Shown: positions 7,289-16,051, numbered from the stretch's first letter. The stretch is 42,133 nucleotides of DNA from an uncultured Oscillospiraceae bacterium (GCA_934590505.1 CAKTPC010000004.1:1-42133); one strand, 5' to 3'. A program made the numbers and translations. Notes: a model not told the origin generated them from the letters alone.

Positions 7289-7798
7289 TTTCACTTGATA
7301 CTTCCTCTCGTCGGCTCGCAGTACTTTAGTACAGCTTCGCCTCCTCGAGATCGTCTCAAGCAAAATCAGTGCAGAAGAGCTCCCTTATGATTTTGCGTCA
7401 GGTGTCGTTGGCTTTATTTAGCCGCCTCGCCTGACACAAGATCAGCGCGCTGCAAAAAAGCGCATTCAAATGTTCCACACGGCGGGAGCCGATCCCTCCC
7501 GCCTTATGGATAAAACAGACAGGGAATGCAAAATCGAGCTTCAGAGTGAACCAAAGAGCAAGCCCAGCGCCCCGCGTCTCTCTTTACAAATCAAAGCCCA
7601 ACGAAGTGGGTTTGATTTGTGGACGAAGACTGGGATCGCGGATATGGAGCTTTGGCGGCTCTTACGGAAACCGACGAAGCGGAATGGAGCGAACCTAGTC
7701 TGAGGATGACGAAAGGCCATGGCCAATCAAGCATTGGCATGGAACCTCGCCGCCTGAACTGCCATTGGCAGTAACTCTAAATTAGGAGGATAAAATCC
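7289..7798. other. Hairpin-rich 510-base gap inside the spc operon
   Basis: No convincing gene. The stretch is a chain of inverted repeats: 7360-7396 (9-bp stem), 7397-7435, 7481-7503 (perfect 8-bp), 7586-7620 (14 bp with one bulge), 7717-7742 (10 bp with one bulge) and 7758-7772. A 77-codon frame at 7470-7703 lacks a convincing ribosome site and runs through the hairpins. No good promoter or T-tract terminator was found, so read-through to rpsH is assumed. The gap could be a control RNA or a repeated insertion; its copy number elsewhere is unknown. Confidence 0.6.
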
Positions 7799-8197
7799 AT
7801 GCAGATCACAGACCCCATTGCAGATATGCTTACCCGCATCCGCAACGCCGGCAGCGCTAAGCATGAAACCGTCGATGTCCCCGCCTCCAAGATGAAGAAG
7901 TCCATTGCTGAGATCCTTCTCAACGAAGGCTACATCAAGAACTTCCAGGTCGTTGATGACGGCACTCAGGGCATCATCCGCATCACCCTCAAGTACCTGC
8001 CCGGCAAGGAGAGAGCCATCCAGGGTCTCCGCCGCGTCAGCAAGCCCGGCCTGCGCGTTTACGCCGGTGCCGACGAGCTGCCCCGCGTCCTCAAGGGTCT
8101 GGGCATCGCGATCATCTCCACTTCTAAGGGCGTCATGACCGACAAGGAAGCCCGCAAGGCACATGTCGGCGGCGAAGTCCTTGCGTTCGTATGGTAA
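7799..8197 (+). CDS. rpsH: 30S ribosomal protein S8
   Basis: 132-residue S8, a central-domain primary binder of 16S rRNA and, in E. coli, repressor of the spc operon. Begins with MQITDPIADMLTRIRNA and ends with EVLAFVW; GIAIISTSKGVMTDKEAR is the conserved RNA-binding segment. It is separated from rpsZ by 510 bases but has a strong AGGAGG. Confidence 0.97.
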   Translation: MQITDPIADMLTRIRNAGSAKHETVDVPASKMKKSIAEILLNEGYIKNFQVVDDGTQGIIRITLKYLPGKERAIQGLRRVSKPGLRVYAGADELPRVLKGLGIAIISTSKGVMTDKEARKAHVGGEVLAFVW

Positions 8198-8209
8198 GGA
8201 GGTAGCGCA

Positions 8210-8752
8210 ATGTCTAGAATAGGTAGAGAAGCAATAACCATCCCCGCAGGAGTCGAAGTCAAGGTCGACGAGAACAACCACATCACTGTCAAGGGCCCGA
8301 AGGGTGAGCTCGCTTACACCATGCCCGCACAGATGAAGGTTGAGATCGACGCAGGCGTCCTCCATGTCACCCGTCCCGACGACACCAAGGAGAACCGTTC
8401 TCTCCACGGCCTGACCAGATCTCTGGTCAACAACATGGTCATCGGCGTTACTCACGGCTTTGAGAAGAAGCTCGAGATCAACGGCGTCGGCTACCGTGCA
8501 GCTAAGGAAGGCAAGAACCTGGTCCTCAACATCGGCTACTCACATCAGGTCACTGTCCCCGAGACCGAGGACATCCAGATCGACGTTCCCGATGCAAACC
8601 ATGTTGTCATCAAGGGTATCGACAAGCAGAAGGTCGGCCAGTTTGCAGCAGAAGTTCGTGGTAAGAGACCTCCCGAACCCTACAAGGGCAAGGGCATCAA
8701 GTACGACTACGAAGTCATCCGCCGCAAAGAAGGCAAGACCGGTGCTAAGTAA
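8210..8752 (+). CDS. rplF: 50S ribosomal protein L6
   Basis: 180-residue L6, two repeated alpha/beta domains near the sarcin-ricin loop. MSRIGREAITIPAGVEV at the start and PEPYKGKGIKYDYEVIRRKEG near the end are diagnostic. Normal length and spacing. Confidence 0.97.
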   Translation: MSRIGREAITIPAGVEVKVDENNHITVKGPKGELAYTMPAQMKVEIDAGVLHVTRPDDTKENRSLHGLTRSLVNNMVIGVTHGFEKKLEINGVGYRAAKEGKNLVLNIGYSHQVTVPETEDIQIDVPDANHVVIKGIDKQKVGQFAAEVRGKRPPEPYKGKGIKYDYEVIRRKEGKTGAK

Positions 8753-8768
8753 ACGGAGGTGTGCCTGA

Positions 8769-9128
8769 ATGATTAAGAGACCCGATACAAAAGGACAGCG
8801 CATCAAGCGCCACAACAGAGTACGCGGCAAGATCTCCGGCACCGCTGAGAGACCCCGCCTGAGCGTATTCCGCAGCGAGAACCACATCTATGCTCAGATC
8901 ATCGACGACGTCGCCGGCAACACCCTCGTGTCTGCCTCCACCGTCGAGAAGAGCTTTGAAGGCAACGGCAGCAACATCGAGGCCGCAAAGAAGATCGGCG
9001 AGATCGTTGCAGAGCGTGCCCTGAAGAAGGGCATCGAAGAAGTAGTGTTTGACCGCGGCGGCTACATTTATCACGGCCGTGTCCAGGCACTGGCAGAAGG
9101 CGCCCGTGAGGGCGGCCTGAAGTTCTAA
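8769..9128 (+). CDS. rplR: 50S ribosomal protein L18
   Basis: 119-residue L18, binding 5S rRNA with L5. The segment RPRLSVFRSENHIYAQII and the C-terminal DRGGYIYHGRVQALAEGAR identify the family. CGGAGG precedes the ATG. Confidence 0.96.
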   Translation: MIKRPDTKGQRIKRHNRVRGKISGTAERPRLSVFRSENHIYAQIIDDVAGNTLVSASTVEKSFEGNGSNIEAAKKIGEIVAERALKKGIEEVVFDRGGYIYHGRVQALAEGAREGGLKF

Positions 9129-9144
9129 GGGAGGGGAGAAACTA

Positions 9145-9669
9145 ATGGCATACAATAATGACAGAAGAGACCGTCGTAAAGACGAGGCTCCCTCCGAGTT
9201 CATCGAGAAGGTAGTTTCCCTCAACCGCGTCAGCAAGACCGTTAAGGGCGGCCGCGTGGCAAAGTTCGCTGCTCTCTGCGTAGTCGGTGACGGCAAGGGC
9301 CGCGTCGGCTTCGGCATGGGCAAGGCAAACGAAGTCTCCGAGGCTATCCGCAAGGGCCTTGAGGATGCAAAGAAGAACATCTGCACCGTTACCCTTCAGG
9401 GCACCACCATTCCTCACGAGGTCATCGGTGAGTTCGGCGCCGGCCGCGTGCTTCTCAAGCCCGCACCCGAAGGCACCGGCGTTATCGCCGGCGGCGCTGT
9501 CCGTGCTGTCGTCGAGGCAGCCGGCATCAAGAACATCCGTACGAAGTGCCTGCGCACCAACAACCCCGCAAACGTGGTCGCAGCTACCATGGAAGGCCTC
9601 AAGTCCCTGCGCAACGCGGCTCAGGTCGCTGCCGTCAGAGGCAAGACTCCTGAAGAGATCCAGGGTTAA
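9145..9669 (+). CDS. rpsE: 30S ribosomal protein S5
   Basis: 174-residue S5, involved in decoding accuracy and mRNA unwinding. FIEKVVSLNRVSKTVKGG, the glycine-rich GKGRVGFGMGKANEV and the C-terminal alpha/beta domain are present. Normal length. Confidence 0.97.
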   Translation: MAYNNDRRDRRKDEAPSEFIEKVVSLNRVSKTVKGGRVAKFAALCVVGDGKGRVGFGMGKANEVSEAIRKGLEDAKKNICTVTLQGTTIPHEVIGEFGAGRVLLKPAPEGTGVIAGGAVRAVVEAAGIKNIRTKCLRTNNPANVVAATMEGLKSLRNAAQVAAVRGKTPEEIQG

Positions 9670-9681
9670 GGAGGGCGAATC

Positions 9682-9861
9682 ATGGCAAATCTTAGAATCA
9701 AGCTCGTTAAGAGCCTCAGCGGCAGACACGATAAGCACATCGCTACCGCTTACTCCCTCGGCCTGCACAAGATCGGCAACGAGACCGTACAGCCCGACAA
9801 CCCCCAGACCCGCGGCAAGATCGCCCAGATAGGCTATCTCGTCAAGGTCACCGAAGAATAA
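9682..9861 (+). CDS. rpmD: 50S ribosomal protein L30
   Basis: A 59-residue L30 starting MANLRIKLVKSLSGR and carrying the ATAYSLGLHKIG helix typical of the family. It sits between rpsE and rplO with a GGAGG site 9-13 bases upstream and 13 bases to rplO, as in most Firmicutes. Confidence 0.94.
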   Translation: MANLRIKLVKSLSGRHDKHIATAYSLGLHKIGNETVQPDNPQTRGKIAQIGYLVKVTEE

Positions 9862-9874
9862 GGAGGGCCAGAGA

Positions 9875-10315
9875 ATGTATATTCACGAACTTTCTCCCGC
9901 AGCTGGTTCCACCCATGTCGACAAGCGCAAGGGCAGAGGCCACGCTACCGGCAACGGCAAGACCGCAGGCCGCGGCCACAAGGGTCAGAAGGCCCGCAGC
10001 GGCGGCGGTGTCCGCATCGGCTTTGAAGGCGGTCAGATGCCTCTGGCACGCCGTATCCCCAAGAGAGGCTTCAACAACATCTTTGCTCAGCCTCTGGATG
10101 CGCTGAATGTTTCCGTTCTCGATAAGTTCGAGGATGGCGCAGTTGTTGATGTGCAGGCTATTCTTGACGCCGGCATCATCTCCAAGTGCAAGTACGGTAT
10201 CAAGTTCCTTGGCAACGGCGAAGTTACCAAGAAGCTGACTGTTAAAGCTGCTGCTTTCTCCGAAACCGCAAAACAGAAGATCGAGGCGGCCGGCGGAAAG
10301 GCAGAGGTGGTCTAA
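9875..10315 (+). CDS. rplO: 50S ribosomal protein L15
   Basis: 146-residue L15, late 50S assembly. The glycine/arginine-rich N-terminal arm (KGRGHATGNGKTAGRGHKGQ) and the GFEGGQMPLARRIPKRGF block are diagnostic. Its stop abuts the GTG start of secY. Confidence 0.97.
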   Translation: MYIHELSPAAGSTHVDKRKGRGHATGNGKTAGRGHKGQKARSGGGVRIGFEGGQMPLARRIPKRGFNNIFAQPLDALNVSVLDKFEDGAVVDVQAILDAGIISKCKYGIKFLGNGEVTKKLTVKAAAFSETAKQKIEAAGGKAEVV

Positions 10316-11602
10316 GTGCTTCAGACATTACGCAACGCTTGGAAAGTTGAAGAAATCCGCAAAAAGATCCTTTTCACTCTCCTTATAGTTCTGCTTTATC
10401 GTCTTGGCAACGCCATCCCTGTTCCTTACGTCAATGTAAGCCTTCTTCAGACCTACTTTGACACCGTCCAGAATACCGTTCTGGGCCTGCTGGACGTCAT
10501 GTCTGGCGGCGCCTTCTCCACGGCGACTATATTCGCCCTGTCCATCCAGCCCTACATCAATGCTTCCATCATCATCCAGCTGCTTTGCATCGCTATCCCC
10601 GCGCTGGAGAGACTGAGCAAGGAAGAGGGCGAGGAAGGCAGAAAGAAGATCGCCTCCATCACCCGTTATGCGACCGTAGGTATCGGCCTTCTTCAGGGCT
10701 TCGGTTACTACATGCTCATCAAGAACAACAACTTCCTCGTCAGCTACGCACAGAACAACGTCTGGGCGGCGATCGTCATCATCCTGACCTTCACCTCCGG
10801 CTCCGCTCTTATCATGTGGCTGGGTGAGCAGATCACCGAATACGGTATCGGCAACGGTATCTCGATGATCCTCTTCGCAAGCATCATTTCCAGACTCCCG
10901 ACCAGCGTTATTACGAGCATTCGTAATATCTCTACCGGCGCTCTGGAGTGGTGGGTCGCACTGCTCGTGTTCCTCGGCGCTCTCGCAATCATCGTCCTGA
11001 TCGTTTACGTCAACGATGCCGAGCGCAGGATCCCCGTGCAGTACGCAAAGAGAGTTGTCGGCCGTAAAATGTACGGCGGCCAGAGCACCCACCTGCCCAT
11101 GAAGGTGAACATGTCCGGCGTTATGCCCATCATCTTCGCTCAGTCCATCGCCAGCATCCCCGCGACCATCGCGGCCTTCACCGGCAAGACTGACGGCTGG
11201 GTCAGCACCTGGTTCGGTACCAACTCCATTCCCTACGCGATCGTATATTTCCTGCTGATAATCTTCTTCGCCTACTTCTATTCCACCATCCAGTTCAATC
11301 CCATCGAGGTGGCCAACAACCTGAAGAAGAACGGCGGCTACATCCCCGGCTTCCGTCCGGGCAAGCCGACCAGCGAGTTCATCCAGAAGGTGCTCAACAA
11401 GATCACCCTCTTCGGTGCTCTCTATCTCGGCATCATTGCCGTTGTTCCCATTCTCGTTGCTCACTTCAGCCAGTCCGCATCCCTCACGGGTGTGTCGCTT
11501 GGCGGTACCTCGATCATAATCGTCGTCGGTGTCGCGATTGAGACTGTCCGCGCTCTCGAAGCACAGATGCTCATGCGCAACTATAAGGGCTTCCTTGATT
11601 AA
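10316..11602 (+). CDS. secY: Preprotein translocase subunit SecY
   Basis: 428-residue pore subunit of the Sec translocon, with about ten membrane segments. The plug-region segment LDVMSGGAFSTATIFALSI and the loop IPVQYAKRVVGRKMYGGQ are family marks. The start is a GTG directly after the rplO stop (TAAGTG), served by an AGAGGTGG inside the end of rplO, so translation is probably coupled to L15. Normal length. Confidence 0.97.
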   Translation: MLQTLRNAWKVEEIRKKILFTLLIVLLYRLGNAIPVPYVNVSLLQTYFDTVQNTVLGLLDVMSGGAFSTATIFALSIQPYINASIIIQLLCIAIPALERLSKEEGEEGRKKIASITRYATVGIGLLQGFGYYMLIKNNNFLVSYAQNNVWAAIVIILTFTSGSALIMWLGEQITEYGIGNGISMILFASIISRLPTSVITSIRNISTGALEWWVALLVFLGALAIIVLIVYVNDAERRIPVQYAKRVVGRKMYGGQSTHLPMKVNMSGVMPIIFAQSIASIPATIAAFTGKTDGWVSTWFGTNSIPYAIVYFLLIIFFAYFYSTIQFNPIEVANNLKKNGGYIPGFRPGKPTSEFIQKVLNKITLFGALYLGIIAVVPILVAHFSQSASLTGVSLGGTSIIIVVGVAIETVRALEAQMLMRNYKGFLD

Positions 11603-11618
11603 TTAAGGAGCTTGCTTT

Positions 11619-12251
11619 ATGAGACTTATACTTTTAGGCGCCCCCGGCGCAGGTAAAGGTACTCAGGCAGAAATACTCAGCCGCGAGCTGGGTATACCGA
11701 CGATCTCCACTGGAAACATCCTCCGCGCCGCCATGAAGGCCGGCACGGAGGTAGGACTGAAGGCCAAGAGCTTTGTGGACTCCGGCAAGCTCGTTCCGGA
11801 TGATGTCATAATCGGCATCATCCGCGAGCGGCTCGCCGAGCCGGACTGCAAAAACGGCTATATCCTCGACGGCGTCCCGCGCACTATACCGCAGGCACGC
11901 ACAATGGAGGAGATGGGTATCGATATCGACTGCGCCCTGTCCATCGAGATAGGCGACGATACGATTATCGACCGTATGTCCGGACGCAGGACCTGCAAAA
12001 ACTGCAGCCAGACCTTCCACATCGTGAACAATCCCCCGAAGGTAGACGGCGTGTGCGACGCCTGCGGCGGCGAGCTCACCATCCGCAAGGATGACGCTCC
12101 CGAGACCGTGAAGGTCCGCCTCGATACCTACCACCGGGAAACCGAACCGGTCAAGGCATTCTACGCCGAGCGCGGCAAGCTCAAGACGGTCGAAAATCAG
12201 CCCACGATCAGCGAGACGACCGCTGAGATCAAGAAAGCTCTGGGGATTTGA
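11619..12251 (+). CDS. adk: Adenylate kinase, zinc-lid type
   Basis: Cytosolic enzyme interconverting ATP + AMP and 2 ADP. The P-loop GAPGAGKGT is at residues 7-15. The lid holds four cysteines (126, 129, 146, 149) in the zinc-binding arrangement common in Gram-positives. 210 residues, normal. One oddity: the usual DGFPRT motif reads DGVPRT (Val at residue 86). Confidence 0.96.
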   Translation: MRLILLGAPGAGKGTQAEILSRELGIPTISTGNILRAAMKAGTEVGLKAKSFVDSGKLVPDDVIIGIIRERLAEPDCKNGYILDGVPRTIPQARTMEEMGIDIDCALSIEIGDDTIIDRMSGRRTCKNCSQTFHIVNNPPKVDGVCDACGGELTIRKDDAPETVKVRLDTYHRETEPVKAFYAERGKLKTVENQPTISETTAEIKKALGI

Positions 12252-12255
12252 TATT

Positions 12256-13038
12256 ATGTCAGATACAATTTATATTAAATCCAAATCAGAGATTGAACTG
12301 ATGCGTCAGGCCGGCAAGATCACCGCGGGCGCGCGCAGCATCGCGCGTCAGGCGATCAAGTCAGGTATGACTACCAAGCAGATAAACAAGTATGTGCATG
12401 AGTTCATCCTCAAGTCGGGCGCAAAGCCCACGTTTCTGGGCTACGGCGGATTCCCTGCCAGCGCCTGCGTCTCGGTGAACGAGGAGGTCATACACGGCAT
12501 CCCCGGCAAGAGGGTCATCCATGACGGCGACATTGTGTCCGTCGATGTGGGCGCGACCTTCAAGGGCTTTGTAGGTGACTGCGCGGGCACTTATGCCTGC
12601 GGCGAGATCAGCGACGAGGCCAGAAAACTCATCGAGGTTACAAGACAAAGCTTCTTCGAGGGCATCAAGTTCGCGAGGGAGGGCTACAGAATATCCGATA
12701 TCGGCGGAGCAGTTCAGGATTACGTTGAGAGCCACGGCTACAGCGTCGTCCGCGAGTACGTGGGTCATGGCGTAGGCCGTCAGATGCACGAGGCTCCGGA
12801 GGTCCCGAACTACAGAGCCGACAGGATGTCGCACAGAGCAAATCCGCGCCTTGTAAGGGGCATGACGATCGCGGTGGAGCCGATGGTCATCATCGGTAAG
12901 CCCGACGTCAGGACGCTCGCCAACGACTGGACGGTCGTTTCCGTCGACGGCACTCTTGCCGCCCACTATGAAAACACCATCCACATCACCGATGGCGAGG
13001 CAGAGATCCTTACGATGGCAGATGATCTTTGGCTTTAA
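12256..13038 (+). CDS. map: Methionine aminopeptidase, type I
   Basis: Removes the initiator methionine from nascent proteins. The five metal ligands are all visible: D97, D108, H171, E208 and E239, with the HGVGRQMHEAPEVPNY segment around H171. 260 residues. It follows adk by four bases, and precedes infA as in many Firmicutes. Confidence 0.96.
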   Translation: MSDTIYIKSKSEIELMRQAGKITAGARSIARQAIKSGMTTKQINKYVHEFILKSGAKPTFLGYGGFPASACVSVNEEVIHGIPGKRVIHDGDIVSVDVGATFKGFVGDCAGTYACGEISDEARKLIEVTRQSFFEGIKFAREGYRISDIGGAVQDYVESHGYSVVREYVGHGVGRQMHEAPEVPNYRADRMSHRANPRLVRGMTIAVEPMVIIGKPDVRTLANDWTVVSVDGTLAAHYENTIHITDGEAEILTMADDLWL

Positions 13039-13065
13039 GCCACACCGACTTTGGAGGAATTTACT

Positions 13066-13284
13066 TTGGCAAAAGACGATGTAATCGAGCTTGAGGGCAC
13101 AGTGGTGGAATCCCTGCCCAACACCATGTTCCAGGTGGATATCGGCAAGGGCCACATCATTCTGGCGCATATTTCCGGAAAGCTCCGGATGAACTTTATC
13201 AGGATCCTTCCCGGCGACAAGGTCACGGTCCAGATGTCTCCCTATGACGTCACCCGCGGCCGCATCGTGTGGAGAAGCAAGTAG
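13066..13284 (+). CDS. infA: Translation initiation factor IF-1, TTG start
   Basis: 72-residue IF-1, an S1-like OB fold occupying the 30S A site at initiation. AKDDVIELEGTVVESLPN and HISGKLRMNFIRILPGDKV are typical. The frame is open from a TTG at 13051, but that codon overlaps the ribosome site GGAGGAA (13053-13059). The TTG at 13066, seven bases after it, gives the family N-terminus, so the gene begins with a rare start codon. Confidence 0.93.
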   Translation: MAKDDVIELEGTVVESLPNTMFQVDIGKGHIILAHISGKLRMNFIRILPGDKVTVQMSPYDVTRGRIVWRSK

Positions 13285-13296
13285 GAGGTAAAACAA

Positions 13297-13410
13297 ATGA
13301 AAGTAAGACCTTCCGTGAAGCCCATGTGCGAAAAGTGCAAGATAATCAAGCGCAAGGGTAAAGTCATGGTTATCTGCGAGAATCCCAAGCACAAGCAGCG
13401 CCAGGGCTGA
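13297..13410 (+). CDS. rpmJ: 50S ribosomal protein L36, zinc form
   Basis: 37-residue L36, MKVRPSVKPMCEKCKIIKRK at the start. The zinc ligands C11, C14, C27 and H32 are intact. TAGGAGG, overlapping the infA stop, is its ribosome site. Confidence 0.95.
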   Translation: MKVRPSVKPMCEKCKIIKRKGKVMVICENPKHKQRQG

Positions 13411-13601
13411 TTCGCAGAGAGGGGCGCCAGCCCCGCATTAAACTCAGGCGACAAGTTGGGTACGATACTGCATGCATAGCGTGTAAGTCTGCCCAGTCTG
13501 TCCTTATAAAAATCCCGCATGGATCCGGGGACTCCCTCCGGCGGGAACAAGTCCCCGCATCGACAATGCGGAAACAATTATCGAAAGGATGATCGTATAA
13601 T
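13411..13601 (+). promoter_or_regulatory. Structured leader before rpsM
   Basis: 191 bases without a gene. Hairpins at 13421-13434 (GGGGC/GCCCC) and 13527-13556 (7 bp outer stem GGGGACT/AGTCCCC plus an inner CCC/GGG). The sequence CCGCAT at 13555-13560 pairs with ATGCGG at 13566-13571, while an identical CCGCAT at 13515-13520 could compete for it. In E. coli, S4 represses the alpha operon at a pseudoknot before rpsM; rpsD lies in this operon too. A link is inference. Confidence 0.45.
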
Positions 13602-13970
13602 ATGGCACGTATAGCCGGCGTTGACCTGCCCAAGGACAAGAGAATAGAAATCGGTCTCACTTATGTCTACGGTATCGGCAGAACCAGCGCAAAGAAGATT
13701 CTGGAGATAACCGGAATCAACCCCGACACCAGAGTTAAGGACCTCACCGATGAGGAAGAAGCAAAGCTGCGTGAAGCGATCGACCACCACTACATCGTGG
13801 AAGGCGACCTCCGCCGTCAGACCGCGCTTGACATCAAGCGCCTGACCGAGATCGGCTGCTACCGTGGTATGCGCCATCGCCGCGGCCTGCCCGTTCGCGG
13901 ACAGAGAAGCAAGACCAACGCTCGTACCCGCAAGGGTCCGAAACGCACCATCGCAAATAAGAAGAAGTAA
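13602..13970 (+). CDS. rpsM: 30S ribosomal protein S13
   Basis: 122-residue S13 of the 30S head, bridging to the 50S. MARIAGVDLPKDKRIEIGLT and the tail RGLPVRGQRSKTNARTRKG are diagnostic. The first gene of the alpha-operon part; preceded by the structured leader. Confidence 0.97.
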   Translation: MARIAGVDLPKDKRIEIGLTYVYGIGRTSAKKILEITGINPDTRVKDLTDEEEAKLREAIDHHYIVEGDLRRQTALDIKRLTEIGCYRGMRHRRGLPVRGQRSKTNARTRKGPKRTIANKKK

Positions 13971-13985
13971 GGAGGGATATGAATT

Positions 13986-14390
13986 ATGGCAACTCAGGCA
14001 AGCGCTAAGAAGAAAGTCAGAACTCGCAGGAGAGAACGCAAGAACATTGAAAAGGGCCAGGTTCATATCAGCTCTTCTTTCAACAACACTATGGTCACCA
14101 TTACCGACACTCAGGGCAACGCGATATCCTGGGCATCCGCAGGCGGCCTTGGCTTCCGCGGAAGCAAGAAGTCTACCCCCTTCGCCGCTCAGACCGCCGC
14201 TGAGACTGCCGCAAAGGCAGCTATGGAGCACGGCCTCAAGTCCGTCGAAGTGTTCGTTAAGGGTCCCGGTTCGGGCCGTGAGGCCGCTATCCGCGCCCTT
14301 CAGACCGCAGGTCTCGAAGTGACGATGATCAAGGACGTTACCCCCATTCCTCACAATGGCTGCCGTCCTCCGAAACGTCGCCGCGTCTAA
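13986..14390 (+). CDS. rpsK: 30S ribosomal protein S11
   Basis: 134-residue S11 in the platform near the E site. SSFNNTMVTITDTQGNAISW, KGPGSGREAAIRALQ and the C-terminal PHNGCRPPKRRRV identify it. Confidence 0.97.
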   Translation: MATQASAKKKVRTRRRERKNIEKGQVHISSSFNNTMVTITDTQGNAISWASAGGLGFRGSKKSTPFAAQTAAETAAKAAMEHGLKSVEVFVKGPGSGREAAIRALQTAGLEVTMIKDVTPIPHNGCRPPKRRRV

Positions 14391-14409
14391 TTGAAGGAGG
14401 GTACAGATA

Positions 14410-15018
14410 ATGGCAAAGAATACACAGCCCATAGTTAAGCGTGCAAAGGCGCTGGGCGTCACCCCTGCTTCTCTGGGTTACACCGGCAAGAGCAAGGTCG
14501 ACACCATCCGCAACCCCAAGGCTCAGGTTCGCAAAAAGCAGAGCGAGTACGGCATGCAGCTCAATGAGAAGCAGAAGGTCAAGTTCATCTACGGCGTCCT
14601 CGAAAAGCAGTTCCGTCTGTACTACGAGAGAGCCGAGAAGATGCCCGGCATCACCGGTGAAAACCTTCTGGCTATCCTTGAGCAGCGTCTTGACAACGTC
14701 GTGTTCAGACTTGGCTTCGCCATGACCCGCCGCGAGGCTCGTCAGCTGGTCAACCACGGTCACGTCACCGTCAACGGACGCAAGGTCAACATCCCCAGCT
14801 TCCAGGTCAAGCCCGGCATGGTCATTTCCCTCACCGAGAAGGGCAAGAGCATGCAGAAGGTCAAGGAGAACATTGAGGACAACGCCTTCCGTCCCGCGCC
14901 GAAGTGGATCGAGTATGACAAGAACAATATGACGGCAAAGATCGTTGCAGTTCCCGCACGCGATGACATTGATATGCCTATCGAAGAGCATCTTATCGTC
15001 GAGTTGTACTCCAAGTAA
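14410..15018 (+). CDS. rpsD: 30S ribosomal protein S4, cysteine-free
   Basis: 202-residue S4, a primary binder of 16S rRNA. RLDNVVFRLGFAMTRREARQ and LVNHGHVTVNGRKV form the S4 RNA-binding domain. The zinc cysteines of the C+ form are absent and the N-terminal arm is shorter and diverged from Bacillus S4. In Bacillus subtilis rpsD stands alone; here it lies between rpsK and rpoA as in many Clostridia. Confidence 0.96.
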   Translation: MAKNTQPIVKRAKALGVTPASLGYTGKSKVDTIRNPKAQVRKKQSEYGMQLNEKQKVKFIYGVLEKQFRLYYERAEKMPGITGENLLAILEQRLDNVVFRLGFAMTRREARQLVNHGHVTVNGRKVNIPSFQVKPGMVISLTEKGKSMQKVKENIEDNAFRPAPKWIEYDKNNMTAKIVAVPARDDIDMPIEEHLIVELYSK

Positions 15019-15055
15019 TAAAGACACCCTCAAATTGGTAAGCTGATTTCCACAG

Positions 15056-15071
15056 GCGCTCGGCTGAGCGC
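15056..15071 (+). other. Short hairpin before rpoA
   Basis: A perfect 6-bp stem GCGCTC/GAGCGC with a four-base loop in the 82-base rpsD-rpoA spacer. No T tract follows. The rpoA ribosome site GGAGGG lies downstream. Confidence 0.4.
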
Positions 15072-15100
15072 ACAACTTAAAAGGAGGGTTATATAACTAT

Positions 15101-16051
15101 ATGATCGAAATTAAGAAGCCGCGCATCGAATGCATCGAGACTCCGGCGGACAGCTCTTATGGCAAGTACATCATAGAGCCCCTGGAGCGCGGCTACGGCA
15201 CAACTCTTGGTAACTCTCTTCGCAGGGTACTTCTCTCATCTCTCCCCGGCACCGCATGCACAAGCATAAAGATTGCCGGTGTGCAGCATGAGTTCTCCAC
15301 CATCCCCGGCGTGAAGGAGGACGTGACGGAGATCGTCCTTAACGTCAAGAGCATCATTGCCCGCCTTCACAGCGAGGGAGCAAAGACCGTCTATATCGAG
15401 GCCGCAGGCGAGTGCGAAGTCACCGCCGGCGACATCAAGACCGACGCCGAGGTGGAGATCCTTAATCCCGAGCAGCATATCGCCACGCTCGGTCCCGACG
15501 GCGCTCTGAATATGGAGCTCGTTCTTGACCACGGCAGAGGCTACGTCTCCGCCGCGCAGAACAAGAATCCTCAGATGCCCATCGGCACCATCCCCGTGGA
15601 CTCCATCTATACCCCGGTCCTCAAGGTCAACTACTCTGTCGAGAACACCCGTGTGGGCAACCAGACGGACTTTGACAAGCTGACCATCGAGGTCTGGACG
15701 GACAAGACCATGACTGCAAGGGATGCCCTGTCTCTTGGCGCAAAGATACTTTGCGACCATTTCACGCTCTTCACCAATCTTTCCGACACCATCGGCAGCA
15801 ACTCTACCGTTGTTGAGAAGGTCGAGAAGGAGCCGGACACCATGCTCAAGATGACCATCGAAGAGCTGGATCTGTCGGTGAGAAGCTTCAACTGTCTCAA
15901 GCGTGCTAACATCAATACTGTTGAGGATCTGGTAAACAAGACTCAGGACGAGATGATCAAAGTCCGTAATCTGGGTCGCAAGTCCCTTGAAGAGGTCGAG
16001 CATAAGCTGACCATGATGGGCTTGTCTCTGGCCAGTGACGACAACCAGTAA
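15101..16051 (+). CDS. rpoA: RNA polymerase alpha subunit
   Basis: 316-residue alpha subunit. The N-terminal assembly domain has GYGTTLGNSLRRVLLSSLPG; the C-terminal domain, which touches UP elements and activators, has LDLSVRSFNCLKRANINTV and VRNLGRKSLEEVEHKL. Normal length. Confidence 0.98.
   Translation: MIEIKKPRIECIETPADSSYGKYIIEPLERGYGTTLGNSLRRVLLSSLPGTACTSIKIAGVQHEFSTIPGVKEDVTEIVLNVKSIIARLHSEGAKTVYIEAAGECEVTAGDIKTDAEVEILNPEQHIATLGPDGALNMELVLDHGRGYVSAAQNKNPQMPIGTIPVDSIYTPVLKVNYSVENTRVGNQTDFDKLTIEVWTDKTMTARDALSLGAKILCDHFTLFTNLSDTIGSNSTVVEKVEKEPDTMLKMTIEELDLSVRSFNCLKRANINTVEDLVNKTQDEMIKVRNLGRKSLEEVEHKLTMMGLSLASDDNQ

Noticed and set aside
7470..7703. 77-codon frame in the rpsZ-rpsH gap
   Set aside because: Lacks a convincing ribosome site, and the codons run through a 14-bp hairpin; composition is not protein-like.
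13593..13600. TATAAT-like sequence just before the rpsM start
   Set aside because: It overlaps the start codon region and no -35 lies at the right distance; a transcript would be leaderless.
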